A DNA stretch of 31,286 nucleotides from an uncultured Bacteroidales bacterium (GTDB lineage Bacteria > Bacteroidota > Bacteroidia > Bacteroidales > UBA932). The translations under genes were made by a program, and so were the position numbers. Location: positions 1-31,286 of the forward strand of contig CAKULN010000032.1 in assembly GCA_934667175.1 (NCBI GenBank), in the 5' to 3' direction. Under the pieces are notes generated by a model. It made no database searches, was not told where the DNA came from, and was given only the letters and a program-made list of their open reading frames with translations. How positions within the stretch are numbered: the stretch's first letter is position 1; each line of letters opens with the position of its first letter. Shown piece after piece: positions 24,078 through 31,286 of this stretch.

Positions 24078-26987
24078 TTAGTAACCAAAGATTTCCTCAA
24101 GAGTGAGTTCGGTGACGGGGCCGAGCGAGCTGACGAAGTCCATGTCCAGACCTTCCTTCTTTCCGAGGAATCCGTAAACGTACTTGCGACCCTTGATCCA
24201 CTTCTCTTGGAATGCCTTGACATCTGCAAGGGTCATTCCCTGAACTTTTTCGAACACCGCCTTGTTCCGGTCCTCGTTAAGCCCATAGTCTTGAAGGTCA
24301 AGATATTTGTAGAGAACGTTGATTCCTGTTGTCCTGCTTGTGCGGATGCCTGTGAGCAAGGCGGTCTTGGCGACCTCGAATGCTTTTTCGGATTCAGGCA
24401 TATCATTGATGATGCTGTCGAACGCCTCTACGGCCTCCTTTGCCTTGTCGTTCTGTGAGGCGATGAAAGCGTAGAAGATGTAGTCGCAGTCCTTGTAGCC
24501 GAGGTCACCGAGATAGGCCGCCGCTGAATATGCAAGGCCTCTTGCCTCACGCATCTCTTGGAACACTATCGCGCCCATACCGCTGCCGAAGTAAGAATTG
24601 TACATCCTTGCCTCCGGGTCGTTGGCTGCGTTGAACTTCTCACCTCTGTCGGAATATTGCAGATAGTAGAACTGGTTCGCATCGTAAGGAGCGATGAACA
24701 CCTCGCTGGAAGCCACCTGCCTTGACAGAGGATGGATTCTCTTAAGGGGCTCCGGGTTCTCGCTTATCTTATGGTGCTCAGTGATCATCTTCTTGGCCGC
24801 GGTCTCGTCTGACGGGCCGTAGTAGAGAACGTCGTGCTTCTTTGCGTACAAGTCTCTGATCGCTTGAAGAAGATCCTCGGAGGTTAGGGCCGCAATCTGC
24901 TCGTTGGTAAGGGTGGTCTTCTGGATGAACTCAGGACCATAGAAGATGAACTTCTGAAGTGCGCTGAAGCAGGCTCTCTGGTTCAGTTTGTTGTCGGAGC
25001 GACTTTTGAATATGTCTGATTTAAGTTCCGCAAGGATAGCTGTGTCAGGCTGTGCGTTGAAGATAAGATCTTCGATGATGTCCATCGCCTTGCCGACATT
25101 CTCATCAAGTCCGCTCACACCGATGTAGGATTGCGTAGGGCCGCAGGAAAGTCTCTGTGAGCAGGCAAGCTCATACATTTCTTTCTTGATCTGCTCGGCC
25201 GTTCTGGTCGGGGTTCCGAGATAGCCAAGATAGTCGAATGCCAGATCAAGACGCGGATCGCTTTGGGTTCCACGGTCAAACACATTGGTCAGAGTCGTGA
25301 TGTCATTGATCTCGTTCTTCTTGTAGAGGAGTTCGATGCCTTCGGCCACGCTGCCCTTGGACATATCCTTGGAGAAGTCCACGAACACTGGTTCTATCGG
25401 TGTTACCTCTGCATTCTGGATCTCGGTCAGGAACTCACTCTGCTTGTCGCGGTTGGTCTCGATCGGAGTGATCGCCGGTGCGGCGATCTTCTCGATTCCC
25501 TTATCCTCTCCGATTCGCTTGTAAACTGCCACATAACTGTTCGCTCCGAGATGCTCGTTCGCCCAGTCCACGATCTGCTGCTTGGTGACTTTCTCAAGCC
25601 TTTGCATCTGGAGTGCGTCGTCTTTCCAGTTGTGTCCGTTGATGAAGGACTCCACAAAACTCATCGCCCTATCCTCGTTGCTTTCAAGCTGACGCATATT
25701 CGAGAGCTTGTAGTTGTTCAGTGTTGACTGGATGAGACTCTCGTCAAAGTCTCCGCCGCGGAGCTTGGCTACCTGCTCAAGCATCAGGTCACGCACTTCG
25801 TCAAGGGTCTGTCCCTCACGAGGATAGCCCACGAGAAGGAACTCACCGTAGTCCGGACGGGTGTAGTTGAATCCGTAGAAACCGTTGACTTTCTGCGCCT
25901 GTATAAGGTTCAGGTCAGCCAGACCGGCCTTCCCGTTGTAGAGGATGTCGCCGACGATGTCACCGACCTCGCTTCTAAGGTAGTCGTTCGATCCCGGAAC
26001 TCTCCAGCCCATCATCACGAACTCGGCGTCGAGTCCGTAAACGTCTTTCTGCACAGGAGCGGTGATGGCCTGCTCAGGCTCATATTCAAGGTGCTTGATG
26101 TCAGGGTTCGGCTTCCATTCTCCGAAATATTTCTCGATCGTGGCGACGAATGTGTCCGGATCGAAGTCTCCGGAGACGCAGATGGCCACGTTGTTCGGCA
26201 CGTAGAAGTTGGCTCTGTAGTTCTCGATGTTGACGATCGACGGGTTCTTCAGGTGCTCCTGTGTTCCGAGGGTTGTCTGGAGGCCGTACGGATGGTGAGG
26301 GAAGAGGGCGAGGTCGATGGCTTCCATAGCCTTGCGGTTATCCTGTGTCAGGCTCATATTCTTCTCCTCGTAAACGGCCTCCAGTTCCGTGTGGAATCCG
26401 CGGATCACCGGATGGATGAACCTGTCGGCCTCGATTTTCGCCCAGTTGTCGATCTCGTTGGAAGGAATGTCCTCCTGATAGACGGTCATGTCGTTGGAAG
26501 TGAAGGCGTTGGTATTGTCGGCTCCGATGATGGACATCAGTTTGTCATATTCATTAGGAATGGCGATCTTGGACGCCTCGTAGCTGATGGAGTCGATCTG
26601 GTGATATATCGCCTTGCGCTCCTCGGGGTCTGTTTTTGTGCGGTAAACCTCGAAAAGAGCCTTGATCGAGTCGAGCATCGGCTTTTCAGCTGCATAGTCG
26701 GACGTGCCGAAGTTCTCTGTGCCCTTGAACATCAGGTGCTCAAGGTAGTGGGCGAGTCCCGTGGTCTCCTTAGGGTCGTTCTTGCTGCCGACCTTGACAG
26801 CGATGTAGGTCTGGATGCGCGGTGTCTCCTTGTTGACGGTCATGTAGACCTTCAGTCCGTTGTCGAGGGTGTAGATCTTCGTGTTCATCGGATCCCCCTT
26901 GACTGTCTCGTACTTGTACTTCGCGCACGATCCTGCCAGGAACAGCGTGATGACGGTGACCACCGCCAGAATGAGTTGTCTTTTCAT
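24078..26987 (-). CDS. M16-family zinc metalloprotease, predicted lipoprotein
   Basis: This is a 969-residue insulinase/pitrilysin-type protease with two M16 halves. The start at 26987 gives MKRQLILAVVTVITLFLAGSC, a lipoprotein signal ending at Cys21; an ATG 12 bases upstream would add MFNI and is an alternative. The inverted zinc motif HYLEH is at residues 80-84, with the third ligand Glu in ELEAVYEEKNMS further on. HPYGLQTTLGTQEHL and the C-terminal RGLAYSAAAYLGD are typical of the family; the second half lacks an HxxEH and is presumably structural. It probably digests peptides at the cell envelope. It leads a transcript with miaA. Confidence 0.93.
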   Translation of the reverse strand: MKRQLILAVVTVITLFLAGSCAKYKYETVKGDPMNTKIYTLDNGLKVYMTVNKETPRIQTYIAVKVGSKNDPKETTGLAHYLEHLMFKGTENFGTSDYAAEKPMLDSIKALFEVYRTKTDPEERKAIYHQIDSISYEASKIAIPNEYDKLMSIIGADNTNAFTSNDMTVYQEDIPSNEIDNWAKIEADRFIHPVIRGFHTELEAVYEEKNMSLTQDNRKAMEAIDLALFPHHPYGLQTTLGTQEHLKNPSIVNIENYRANFYVPNNVAICVSGDFDPDTFVATIEKYFGEWKPNPDIKHLEYEPEQAITAPVQKDVYGLDAEFVMMGWRVPGSNDYLRSEVGDIVGDILYNGKAGLADLNLIQAQKVNGFYGFNYTRPDYGEFLLVGYPREGQTLDEVRDLMLEQVAKLRGGDFDESLIQSTLNNYKLSNMRQLESNEDRAMSFVESFINGHNWKDDALQMQRLEKVTKQQIVDWANEHLGANSYVAVYKRIGEDKGIEKIAAPAITPIETNRDKQSEFLTEIQNAEVTPIEPVFVDFSKDMSKGSVAEGIELLYKKNEINDITTLTNVFDRGTQSDPRLDLAFDYLGYLGTPTRTAEQIKKEMYELACSQRLSCGPTQSYIGVSGLDENVGKAMDIIEDLIFNAQPDTAILAELKSDIFKSRSDNKLNQRACFSALQKFIFYGPEFIQKTTLTNEQIAALTSEDLLQAIRDLYAKKHDVLYYGPSDETAAKKMITEHHKISENPEPLKRIHPLSRQVASSEVFIAPYDANQFYYLQYSDRGEKFNAANDPEARMYNSYFGSGMGAIVFQEMREARGLAYSAAAYLGDLGYKDCDYIFYAFIASQNDKAKEAVEAFDSIINDMPESEKAFEVAKTALLTGIRTSRTTGINVLYKYLDLQDYGLNEDRNKAVFEKVQGMTLADVKAFQEKWIKGRKYVYGFLGKKEGLDMDFVSSLGPVTELTLEEIFGY

Positions 26988-27084
26988 AATATTGAACATT
27001 AACTAATCGCCAAATACGCGGTGAAATATTCCCCGCTTGCAATACATTTGCCCTGAATGGCTGTAATTGACAAACTTAATCAAT

Positions 27085-27119
27085 TTTGGCCGCAACACCA
27101 AGAAAAGTGATTATCTTTG
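27085..27119 (+). promoter_or_regulatory. Putative promoter of smpB
   Basis: TTTG at 27085-27088 and TATCTTTG at 27112-27119 are 23 bp apart, at the long end for this promoter type. The leader to the ATG at 27231 would be about 105 bases. It excludes the longer reading frame that opens at 27117 inside the box. Confidence 0.6.
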
Positions 27120-27230
27120 CACCACAATCCTTGGCGCGCGACTGTCAGGTTTGTGGGCGATGAATATGCTTTTATTTGGCTCCGTGGTGTGTCATGTCGC
27201 CGGCAGGGAGTTTTCAGAAAATTGATTGGT

Positions 27231-27686
27231 ATGCCAAAGCAGAAGGAATATAAAGTTGAGATACGCAACCGTCGGGCCTCGTTCGACTACGAGTTCCTGG
27301 AAACCTATGTGGCGGGGATATCCTTGGTCAGCACCGAGATAAAGTCGATCCGCATGGGCAAGGCCTCGCTGGTCGATTCGTTCTGTTATTTCGTCGGCAA
27401 CGAGTTGTTTGTCAAGGGTATGAACGTGGCCCAGTACTTCTGGGGTTCCTGGGGGCAGCATGAGCCGATGAGGGATCGCAAGCTTCTGCTGACCAAACGT
27501 GAGCTCCGTCATCTGCACCAAGCCGTAAAGGAAAAAGGCCTCACCATCGTAGCCACCAAGCTGTTCATCAACGAAGACGGCCTCGCCAAGCTTGTCATCG
27601 CCCTCGCCCGAGGCAAGAAAGTCTATGACAAGCGCGCCTCCATCAAAGAGAAAGACCTCCGCCGCGAGCTCGACCGCGGGGAATAG
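27231..27686 (+). CDS. smpB: SsrA-binding protein SmpB
   Basis: SmpB binds tmRNA and brings it to stalled ribosomes for trans-translation. The 151 residues start [20 protein letters not shown] and contain [27 protein letters not shown] sequence of the OB-fold core, then [20 protein letters not shown] and the basic C-terminal tail [18 protein letters not shown] that enters the decoding site. The ATG at 27231 fits the family length; upstream codons are in frame but unlike SmpB. The tmRNA gene itself was not seen in this window. Confidence 0.96.
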   Translation: MPKQKEYKVEIRNRRASFDYEFLETYVAGISLVSTEIKSIRMGKASLVDSFCYFVGNELFVKGMNVAQYFWGSWGQHEPMRDRKLLLTKRELRHLHQAVKEKGLTIVATKLFINEDGLAKLVIALARGKKVYDKRASIKEKDLRRELDRGE

Positions 27687-27690
27687 CGCC

Positions 27691-27769
27691 GGTCACTGAG
27701 CTTCGGTCACTGAGCCTGTCGAAGTGCCGGAGCCTAACCACCCGGCCACTGAGCCTGCCGAAGTGCCGG
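27691..27769. repeat. REP-like cluster downstream of smpB
   Basis: Three units of the same family as at 1-430 occur in one orientation: a truncated unit from 27691, a full one at 27705-27730 and a variant at 27744-27769. They start only 4 bases after the smpB stop and lead into a long hairpin element. Confidence 0.85.
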
Positions 27770-27782
27770 AGCGGCATCCATC

Positions 27783-27879
27783 GAGGCGGCCAAAGAAAAG
27801 TCATTCCCGAATTTTTCACGTTACAAAAATTCGGGAATGACTTTTCTTCTGTCCGCAATGCTGACGTTATCGAGCGAAA
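27783..27879. repeat. 97-bp hairpin element, copy 1
   Basis: This copy matches 29590-29686 with four substitutions, all transitions and all in the right-hand tail. It contains a perfect 24-bp stem (27793-27816 with 27825-27848) around the 8-base loop CACGTTAC. The element directly follows REP-like units in both places. Because the stem has A-rich and T-rich ends on both strands, it probably also works as a bidirectional terminator, here for smpB. Confidence 0.9.
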
Positions 27880-28012
27880 ATCTCAATATGATTCCCTTTG
27901 AGCGTAAGAGATTGATTCGTAATCTTTAAGATATGTAAAACCCTGCTGACCCGTAAATTTTTCAGCGCAAAATCCCGGCTGTCCCCGAAATTTAGCCTCT
28001 GTTGTTCATCGA
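27880..28012. other. Gene-free spacer before the repeat array
   Basis: AT-rich sequence without a coding region or recognisable RNA. It separates the hairpin element from the 23-bp array. I see no clear structure in it. Confidence 0.5.
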
Positions 28013-28094
28013 AAAGTTGCGGAGTGTTTTGTCTGAAAGTTGCGGAGTAAATCACTCAAAAGTTGCGGAGTAATTTGCCGAAAAGTTGCGGAGT
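28013..28094 (+). repeat. Phased array: four AAAGTTGCGGAGT cores at exact 23-bp spacing
   Basis: Identical 13-bp cores occupy 28013-28025, 28036-28048, 28059-28071 and 28082-28094. The 10-bp spacers differ, but positions 4-8 vary only by transitions (TCATC upstream of copy 1, then TTGTC, TCACT and TTGCC). The last core ends 5 bp before the -33 box of the ATPase promoter. A spacing of 23 bp is close to two helical turns, so proteins bound to the cores would lie on nearly the same DNA face. This looks like a binding-site array. No partner is known. Confidence 0.85.
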
Positions 28095-28099
28095 GAAAT

Positions 28100-28130
28100 T
28101 TTGCTTTTTAAATTTCCGGTAGTATATTTG
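28100..28130 (+). promoter_or_regulatory. Promoter of the DUF4143-type ATPase gene
   Basis: TTTG at 28100-28103 and TATATTTG at 28123-28130 are separated by 19 bp, an ideal Bacteroidota promoter. Transcription would begin near 28137, about 20 bases before the ATG. Confidence 0.75.
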
Positions 28131-28148
28131 CGTTAACAGCAATTAATT

Positions 28149-28153
28149 GGAGG
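28149..28153 (+). promoter_or_regulatory. Shine-Dalgarno site that fixes the ATPase start
   Basis: GGAGG lies 5 bases before the ATG at 28159. An in-frame TTG at 28147 would place this sequence inside the coding region, so the ATG is the better start. Most neighbouring genes lack such a strong site. Confidence 0.7.
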
Positions 28154-28158
28154 AATTT

Positions 28159-29433
28159 ATGCAAGAGTATAAACCACGTATAGCAGACGAATTGTTAAGG
28201 CGAAAACTGTCAGGCAAGGGAGCGGTTTTGGTTCAAGGCCCTAAATGGTGTGGAAAAACCACTACAGCGAGGCAAATCGCTGAAAGTGAACTTGACTTGG
28301 GTGATTCCTCTGTTTTGGATGACGCATTGGCCACCTTGCAGATTGTGCCGAAGAACCTTCTTCAGGGTAAGGCTCCTCGCTTGATTGATGAATGGCAGTC
28401 AATTCCTGAATTGTGGGATATGATTCGTAATGAGGTGGACAAGCGTGGAGAATTCGGGCAGTTTGTGTTGACGGGCAGCAGTGTCCCTGTTGATGAGGAA
28501 AAGAGGCGTCATAGCGGGAACGGAAGGTACGGATGGGTGAATATGCGTCCTATGAGCCTCAGGGAGTCGGGAGAAAGTAATGGGACTGTTGCCTTGAAGG
28601 ACATCTTCGAGGGGAGAATGATTGAACCTCAGAAAAATCCGTTAAGCCTTGAAGAGATTGCTTTCCTGCTCTGTAGGGGAGGATGGCCTATGTCAACTTT
28701 TCTTGAGGGGGATGTTGCGTTGGATCAGGCAAGAGACTATTATGAAACCGTTTATAAGGTGGATATACACCGTGTTGACAAAGTGAGAAGAAGCAGTGAA
28801 CGTACCAGGTTGCTGCTGCGTTCTTACGCCAGAAATGTCGGTTCCGCTACAAGTTTCAGCAGAATGAGCGAGGACATAAAAGAGAATGACAATGCGTCCG
28901 TTTCCTATGAGACTGTCTCGGACTATGTAGACGCTCTCAAGAAACTCTTTGTTCTTGAGGATATGCCAGCTTGGAATCCGAATCTCAGAAGCAAGACTGC
29001 GATTCAGTCTTCTGACACCAGATATTTTGTTGATCCATGCATCGCTACGGCTGCATTGTCAATAAGTCCGGCGGATCTGATTGGCGATCTGCGAACATTC
29101 GGCTTGTACTTCGAATCAATGGCGGTGCGTGATTTGCGCGTGTACGTTGACTCTCTTGTGGGGGAAGTGTTCCACTATCGTGATTCATCCGGTTTGAAAT
29201 GCGATGCCGTGCTGCATCTTAGGGATGGTCGCTATGGGCTTGTGGAAATAAAATTAGGTGGAACAGAAAACATTGAAAAGGGGGCGTTGGCTTTGAAAGA
29301 GTTGGCGAACAAGATAGATTCGGATAAAATGAAGGCACCGTCTTTCTTGATGGTGTTGATTGGGGTGGGGCAGTTTGCCTATCAACGCAAGGATGGGGTA
29401 TATGTTGTTCCGATAGGGTGTCTAAGACCGTAA
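28159..29433 (+). CDS. P-loop ATPase with C-terminal DUF4143 (PD-(D/E)XK-like) domain
   Basis: The 424-residue protein belongs to a large family of bacterial and archaeal ATPases of unknown role. The P-loop GPKWCGKT is at 27-34, a Walker B-like LIDEWQ near 75-80 and the sensor-like FVLTGSS near 110-116. The C-terminal half has the DUF4143 arrangement: a helical segment (SYETVSDYVDALKKLFVLEDMPAW), then FESMAVRDLRVYV, and a nuclease-like core with Asp349 (CDAVLHL) and E363-I-K365 (LVEIKLGG). That D...ExK pattern fits a PD-(D/E)XK fold, though activity is unproven. The gene is single, with its own promoter and phased repeat array, and lies between two copies of a 97-bp hairpin element, which suggests an independently acquired unit. 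Confidence 0.88.
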   Translation: MQEYKPRIADELLRRKLSGKGAVLVQGPKWCGKTTTARQIAESELDLGDSSVLDDALATLQIVPKNLLQGKAPRLIDEWQSIPELWDMIRNEVDKRGEFGQFVLTGSSVPVDEEKRRHSGNGRYGWVNMRPMSLRESGESNGTVALKDIFEGRMIEPQKNPLSLEEIAFLLCRGGWPMSTFLEGDVALDQARDYYETVYKVDIHRVDKVRRSSERTRLLLRSYARNVGSATSFSRMSEDIKENDNASVSYETVSDYVDALKKLFVLEDMPAWNPNLRSKTAIQSSDTRYFVDPCIATAALSISPADLIGDLRTFGLYFESMAVRDLRVYVDSLVGEVFHYRDSSGLKCDAVLHLRDGRYGLVEIKLGGTENIEKGALALKELANKIDSDKMKAPSFLMVLIGVGQFAYQRKDGVYVVPIGCLRP

Positions 29434-29446
29434 AGCAAGCCCATTT

Positions 29447-29589
29447 CGGCCACTGAACTTGATTTCTCGGTCGCTGAGCCTAATCTCTCGGTCACTGAGC
29501 CTGTCGAAGTGCCCGTAGAGTCTGTGGTCACTGAGCCTGTCGAAGTGCCGAGCCGAATCATCCCGGTCACAGAGCCTGTCGAAGTGCCG
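29447..29589. repeat. REP-like cluster downstream of the ATPase gene
   Basis: Five units in one orientation: degenerate ones near 29447 and 29468, and good copies at about 29489-29513, 29525-29549 and 29564-29589. When read in frame the units give repeated VTEPVEVP, but this is not a gene. The cluster joins the second hairpin element without a gap. Confidence 0.85.
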
Positions 29590-29686
29590 GAGGCGGCCAA
29601 AGAAAAGTCATTCCCGAATTTTTCACGTTACAAAAATTCGGGAATGACTTTTCTTCTGTCCGCGATGCTGACATTATCAAGCAAAA
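29590..29686. repeat. 97-bp hairpin element, copy 2
   Basis: Second copy of 27783-27879, offset 1807 bp, same orientation. The 24-bp stem (29600-29623 with 29632-29655) and its 8-base loop are identical to copy 1; four transitions lie in the tail. It lies between the ATPase gene and convergent metK and probably terminates both. Confidence 0.9.
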
Positions 29687-29726
29687 TACATGAAACAAGA
29701 CAAAATGCTTCTGGAGAAAATATTTA

Positions 29727-31037
29727 TTAGAGTCCGAAAGCTTTCTTGATGGCATCTACGGCATCGAGCTTCTCCCAGCCGAAGAACTGGACGAGCTTGT
29801 CGGTCTGGTGGCCGGGCTTGCCGACTTTTACGGACTTGGTGTACGGCTTACGGCCGAAGTGGCCGTAGGCTGCTGTCGGCTCGTAGATCGGATTCTTGAG
29901 TTCGAACTTGCGGATGATCGCGGCCGGGCGGAGGTCGAAGAGTTCCTCGATCTTGCGGGCGATCTGCGCGTCAGGCACGATGCCCGTGCCATAAGTGTCC
30001 ACGAATATGCTCACAGGCCTTGCCACACCGATGGCGTAGGCGACTTGTACAAGCATCTCCTGGGCGACTCCAGCCGCGACCATATTCTTAGCTATGTGCC
30101 TTGCCGCGTAGGCCGCAGAGCGGTCCACCTTGCTCGGGTCCTTGCCGGAGAACGCTCCGCCGCCGTGCGCACCCTTGCCGCCGTAGGTGTCCACGATGAT
30201 CTTTCGGCCGGTGAGGCCGGTGTCTCCCGCAGGGCCGCCGATCACGAATTTACCGGTCGGATTGACGTGCAGGATGAAATCGCCCTTGAACAGTGCCGCT
30301 GTCTGAGGATTCAGCGCAGCCTTCAACTTCGGCAGGAGGATATTCCTGACATCAGCCTCGATCTTGTCGTGCATCGCCTGGTCCACCTTGTCCTGACCGA
30401 ACTGACGGACGGCCTCGGCGTAGGATATATTCCCAAGCTCTTCGGCCACGAAGTCGTCGTGCTGGGTCGAGATGACGATCGTGTGGACGCGCACCGGGTG
30501 GTGCGATTCGTCATATTCAATGGTGAACTGGGACTTTGAGTCGGGCCTCAGGTAAGGCATCAGCTCCGGGGTGTTGTGGCGGATGTCCGCAAGCACCTGG
30601 AGGGCGGTCTGCGAGAGGTACAGAGGCAGAGGCATATAGTCCTCGGTGTCCCGGCAGGCGTAGCCGAACATCATGCCCTGGTCGCCGGCTCCCTGGTCCT
30701 CAGGGTTTTCGCGCACCACGCCACGGTTGATGTCCTGGCTCTGCTCGTGGATTTCGGAGAGGACTCCGCAGGAGTTGCCGTCGAACATGTAGTCGGCCTT
30801 GTTGTAGCCGATGCGGTTGATCACGCCGCGCACAACCTTCTGAACGTCAACGTAAGCCTCGTCGGAGCGCACTTCGCCGCCGATGACGACGAGACCCGTC
30901 GAGCAGAAAGTCTCGCAGGCCACTTTTGACTCTGGATCCTGGCGGAGAAACTCGTCCAGGACAGCGTCCGAAATCTGATCGGCCACCTTGTCCGGATGGC
31001 CTTCGGAGACGGACTCGCTTGTAAATAGGTAATTCAT
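29727..31037 (-). CDS. metK: S-adenosylmethionine synthase
   Basis: MetK makes SAM from methionine and ATP in the cytosol. The 436-residue protein shows the ATP-binding start [20 protein letters not shown], the signature hexapeptide region [12 protein letters not shown], the P-loop-like [13 protein letters not shown], and [16 protein letters not shown] with the catalytic Lys and Asp. It is longer than the roughly 385 residues of E. coli MetK, as Bacteroidota versions often are. The gene stands alone with a leader of about 210 bases that holds a SAM-II-like aptamer and an intrinsic terminator, so expression is likely reduced when SAM is plentiful. Confidence 0.97.
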   Translation of the reverse strand: MNYLFTSESVSEGHPDKVADQISDAVLDEFLRQDPESKVACETFCSTGLVVIGGEVRSDEAYVDVQKVVRGVINRIGYNKADYMFDGNSCGVLSEIHEQSQDINRGVVRENPEDQGAGDQGMMFGYACRDTEDYMPLPLYLSQTALQVLADIRHNTPELMPYLRPDSKSQFTIEYDESHHPVRVHTIVISTQHDDFVAEELGNISYAEAVRQFGQDKVDQAMHDKIEADVRNILLPKLKAALNPQTAALFKGDFILHVNPTGKFVIGGPAGDTGLTGRKIIVDTYGGKGAHGGGAFSGKDPSKVDRSAAYAARHIAKNMVAAGVAQEMLVQVAYAIGVARPVSIFVDTYGTGIVPDAQIARKIEELFDLRPAAIIRKFELKNPIYEPTAAYGHFGRKPYTKSVKVGKPGHQTDKLVQFFGWEKLDAVDAIKKAFGL

Positions 31038-31135
31038 AATGTGTTATATTTATAATTTTCAATCATCCCGCTATGGTCGCATGCTCGCTGGCTCTGTTTT
31101 CAAGGTGACACTCTATCTCAAGTGCGCACCAAGCG

Positions 31136-31172
31136 GAAATAAAAAACTCCAACGTATGCGGAATACGTGGAG
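31136..31172 (-). terminator. Intrinsic terminator inside the metK leader
   Basis: On the minus strand CTCCA-CGTAT pairs with ATACG-TGGAG (one bulged base) around a 5-base loop, followed by TTTTTTATTT. In plus coordinates the stem is 31147-31172 and the T run lies at 31141-31146. It lies between the aptamer-like element and the metK ATG, where it can act as the expression switch. Confidence 0.8.
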
Positions 31173-31197
31173 CGACACCAAAAACACAATATGAAAA

Positions 31198-31244
31198 TTT
31201 TTAGCATTTTTTAGTGTGGTTGCAAGCAGGCAAATCTCTCCACA
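31198..31244 (-). ncRNA. SAM-II-like riboswitch aptamer in the metK leader
   Basis: The minus strand reads TGTGG, then GATTTGCCTGCTTGCA, CCACA, a TAAAAAA stretch and TGCTAAAAA. This is the order of the conserved SAM-II blocks: P1 arm, GAUUU, UUGCA, P1' arm, A-rich segment and GCUAAA. P1 is 5 pairs (TGTGG with CCACA), and GCA can pair with TGC of the last block as part of the pseudoknot. The second half of the pseudoknot, usually made with G residues after GCUAAAA, is not obvious because TTTT follows. The identification rests on motif recall, on its position at the very 5' end of the transcript and on the SAM synthase gene below it. Confidence 0.68.
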
Positions 31245-31255
31245 TTTTCCGGATG

Positions 31256-31285
31256 CAAAGGTACTACTTTTTTTGAATATCCAAA
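31256..31285 (-). promoter_or_regulatory. Promoter of the metK leader
   Basis: On the minus strand TTTG (31282-31285) is followed after 18 bp by TACCTTTG (31256-31263). Transcription would start near 31249, a few bases before the aptamer-like element. Confidence 0.7.
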
Positions 31286-31286
31286 A

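Noticed and set aside
26091..27002. 303-codon open frame antisense to the M16 protease
   Set aside because: It is a shadow frame: the opposite strand encodes a full M16 protein with motifs, and this reading shows no family features and a composition typical of reverse-complement coding.
27117..27230. 38-residue N-terminal extension of SmpB
   Set aside because: The frame opens within the promoter box and the extra residues do not resemble SmpB; the ATG at 27231 gives the normal length.
28013..28094. CRISPR array
   Set aside because: Cores are 13 bp and spacers 10 bp, far below CRISPR sizes, and no cas gene is near.
27783..29686. Target-site duplication of a transposon around the ATPase gene
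   Set aside because: A 97-bp repeat is too long for a target duplication, it contains a complete hairpin with REP units beside it, and no transposase or terminal inverted repeats were found.
29509..29730. Small open frame with repeated VTEPVEVP
   Set aside because: The peptide repeats come from REP-like DNA units and the frame runs through the hairpin element; it has no start signals or homology to a known protein.
29808..30539. 243-codon open frame antisense to metK
   Set aside because: It overlaps fully with conserved metK sequence and shows no recognisable domain.

Overview
The window looks like chromosome of a Bacteroidota bacterium, most likely order Bacteroidales. Three lines of evidence support this: promoters of the Bacteroidota type (TTTG, then TAnnTTTG) in front of several genes; lineage-typical proteins (DUF4270 lipoprotein, DUF3098, DUF4294, M16 lipoprotein protease, an N-terminal-only glycogen synthase homologue); and weak or absent Shine-Dalgarno sequences at most starts. 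No rRNA or tRNA gene was seen. I cannot name the genus from sequence alone.

Layout. 1-865: a gene-free stretch with a cluster of short REP-like repeats, then a hairpin-rich segment. 866-2124: PnuC-type transporter and acyl carrier protein. 2180-4630 (minus): DUF4270 lipoprotein and a GT5-like glycogen synthase homologue. 4721-7477 (plus): ftsX, DUF3098, uppP and an LpxH-like phosphoesterase, an envelope-biogenesis group that overlaps DUF4294 (minus) tail to tail. 8422-18990: a ribosomal protein operon running from rplP to rplQ with secY, map, infA and rpoA. The front half of the usual S10 operon (rpsJ to rpsC) is absent and rplP has its own promoter. 19166-22437: membrane pyrophosphatase and a LacI-type regulator. 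22434-26987 (minus): M16 protease, miaA and purE. 27231-27686: smpB. 28159-29433: a solitary DUF4143-type ATPase between two near-identical hairpin elements and two REP clusters, with a phased 23-bp repeat array upstream of its promoter. 29727-31037 (minus): metK, whose leader appears to carry a SAM-II-like aptamer followed by an intrinsic terminator.

Most of the window is conserved housekeeping: translation, protein export, lipid carrier recycling, cell division, purine synthesis, tRNA modification, trans-translation and SAM synthesis. The accessory-looking part is 27687-29726. The ATPase there, its array of 13-bp cores at an exact 23-bp spacing, and the duplicated 97-bp hairpin element on both sides form the least ordinary piece. 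The metK leader is the clearest regulatory device.
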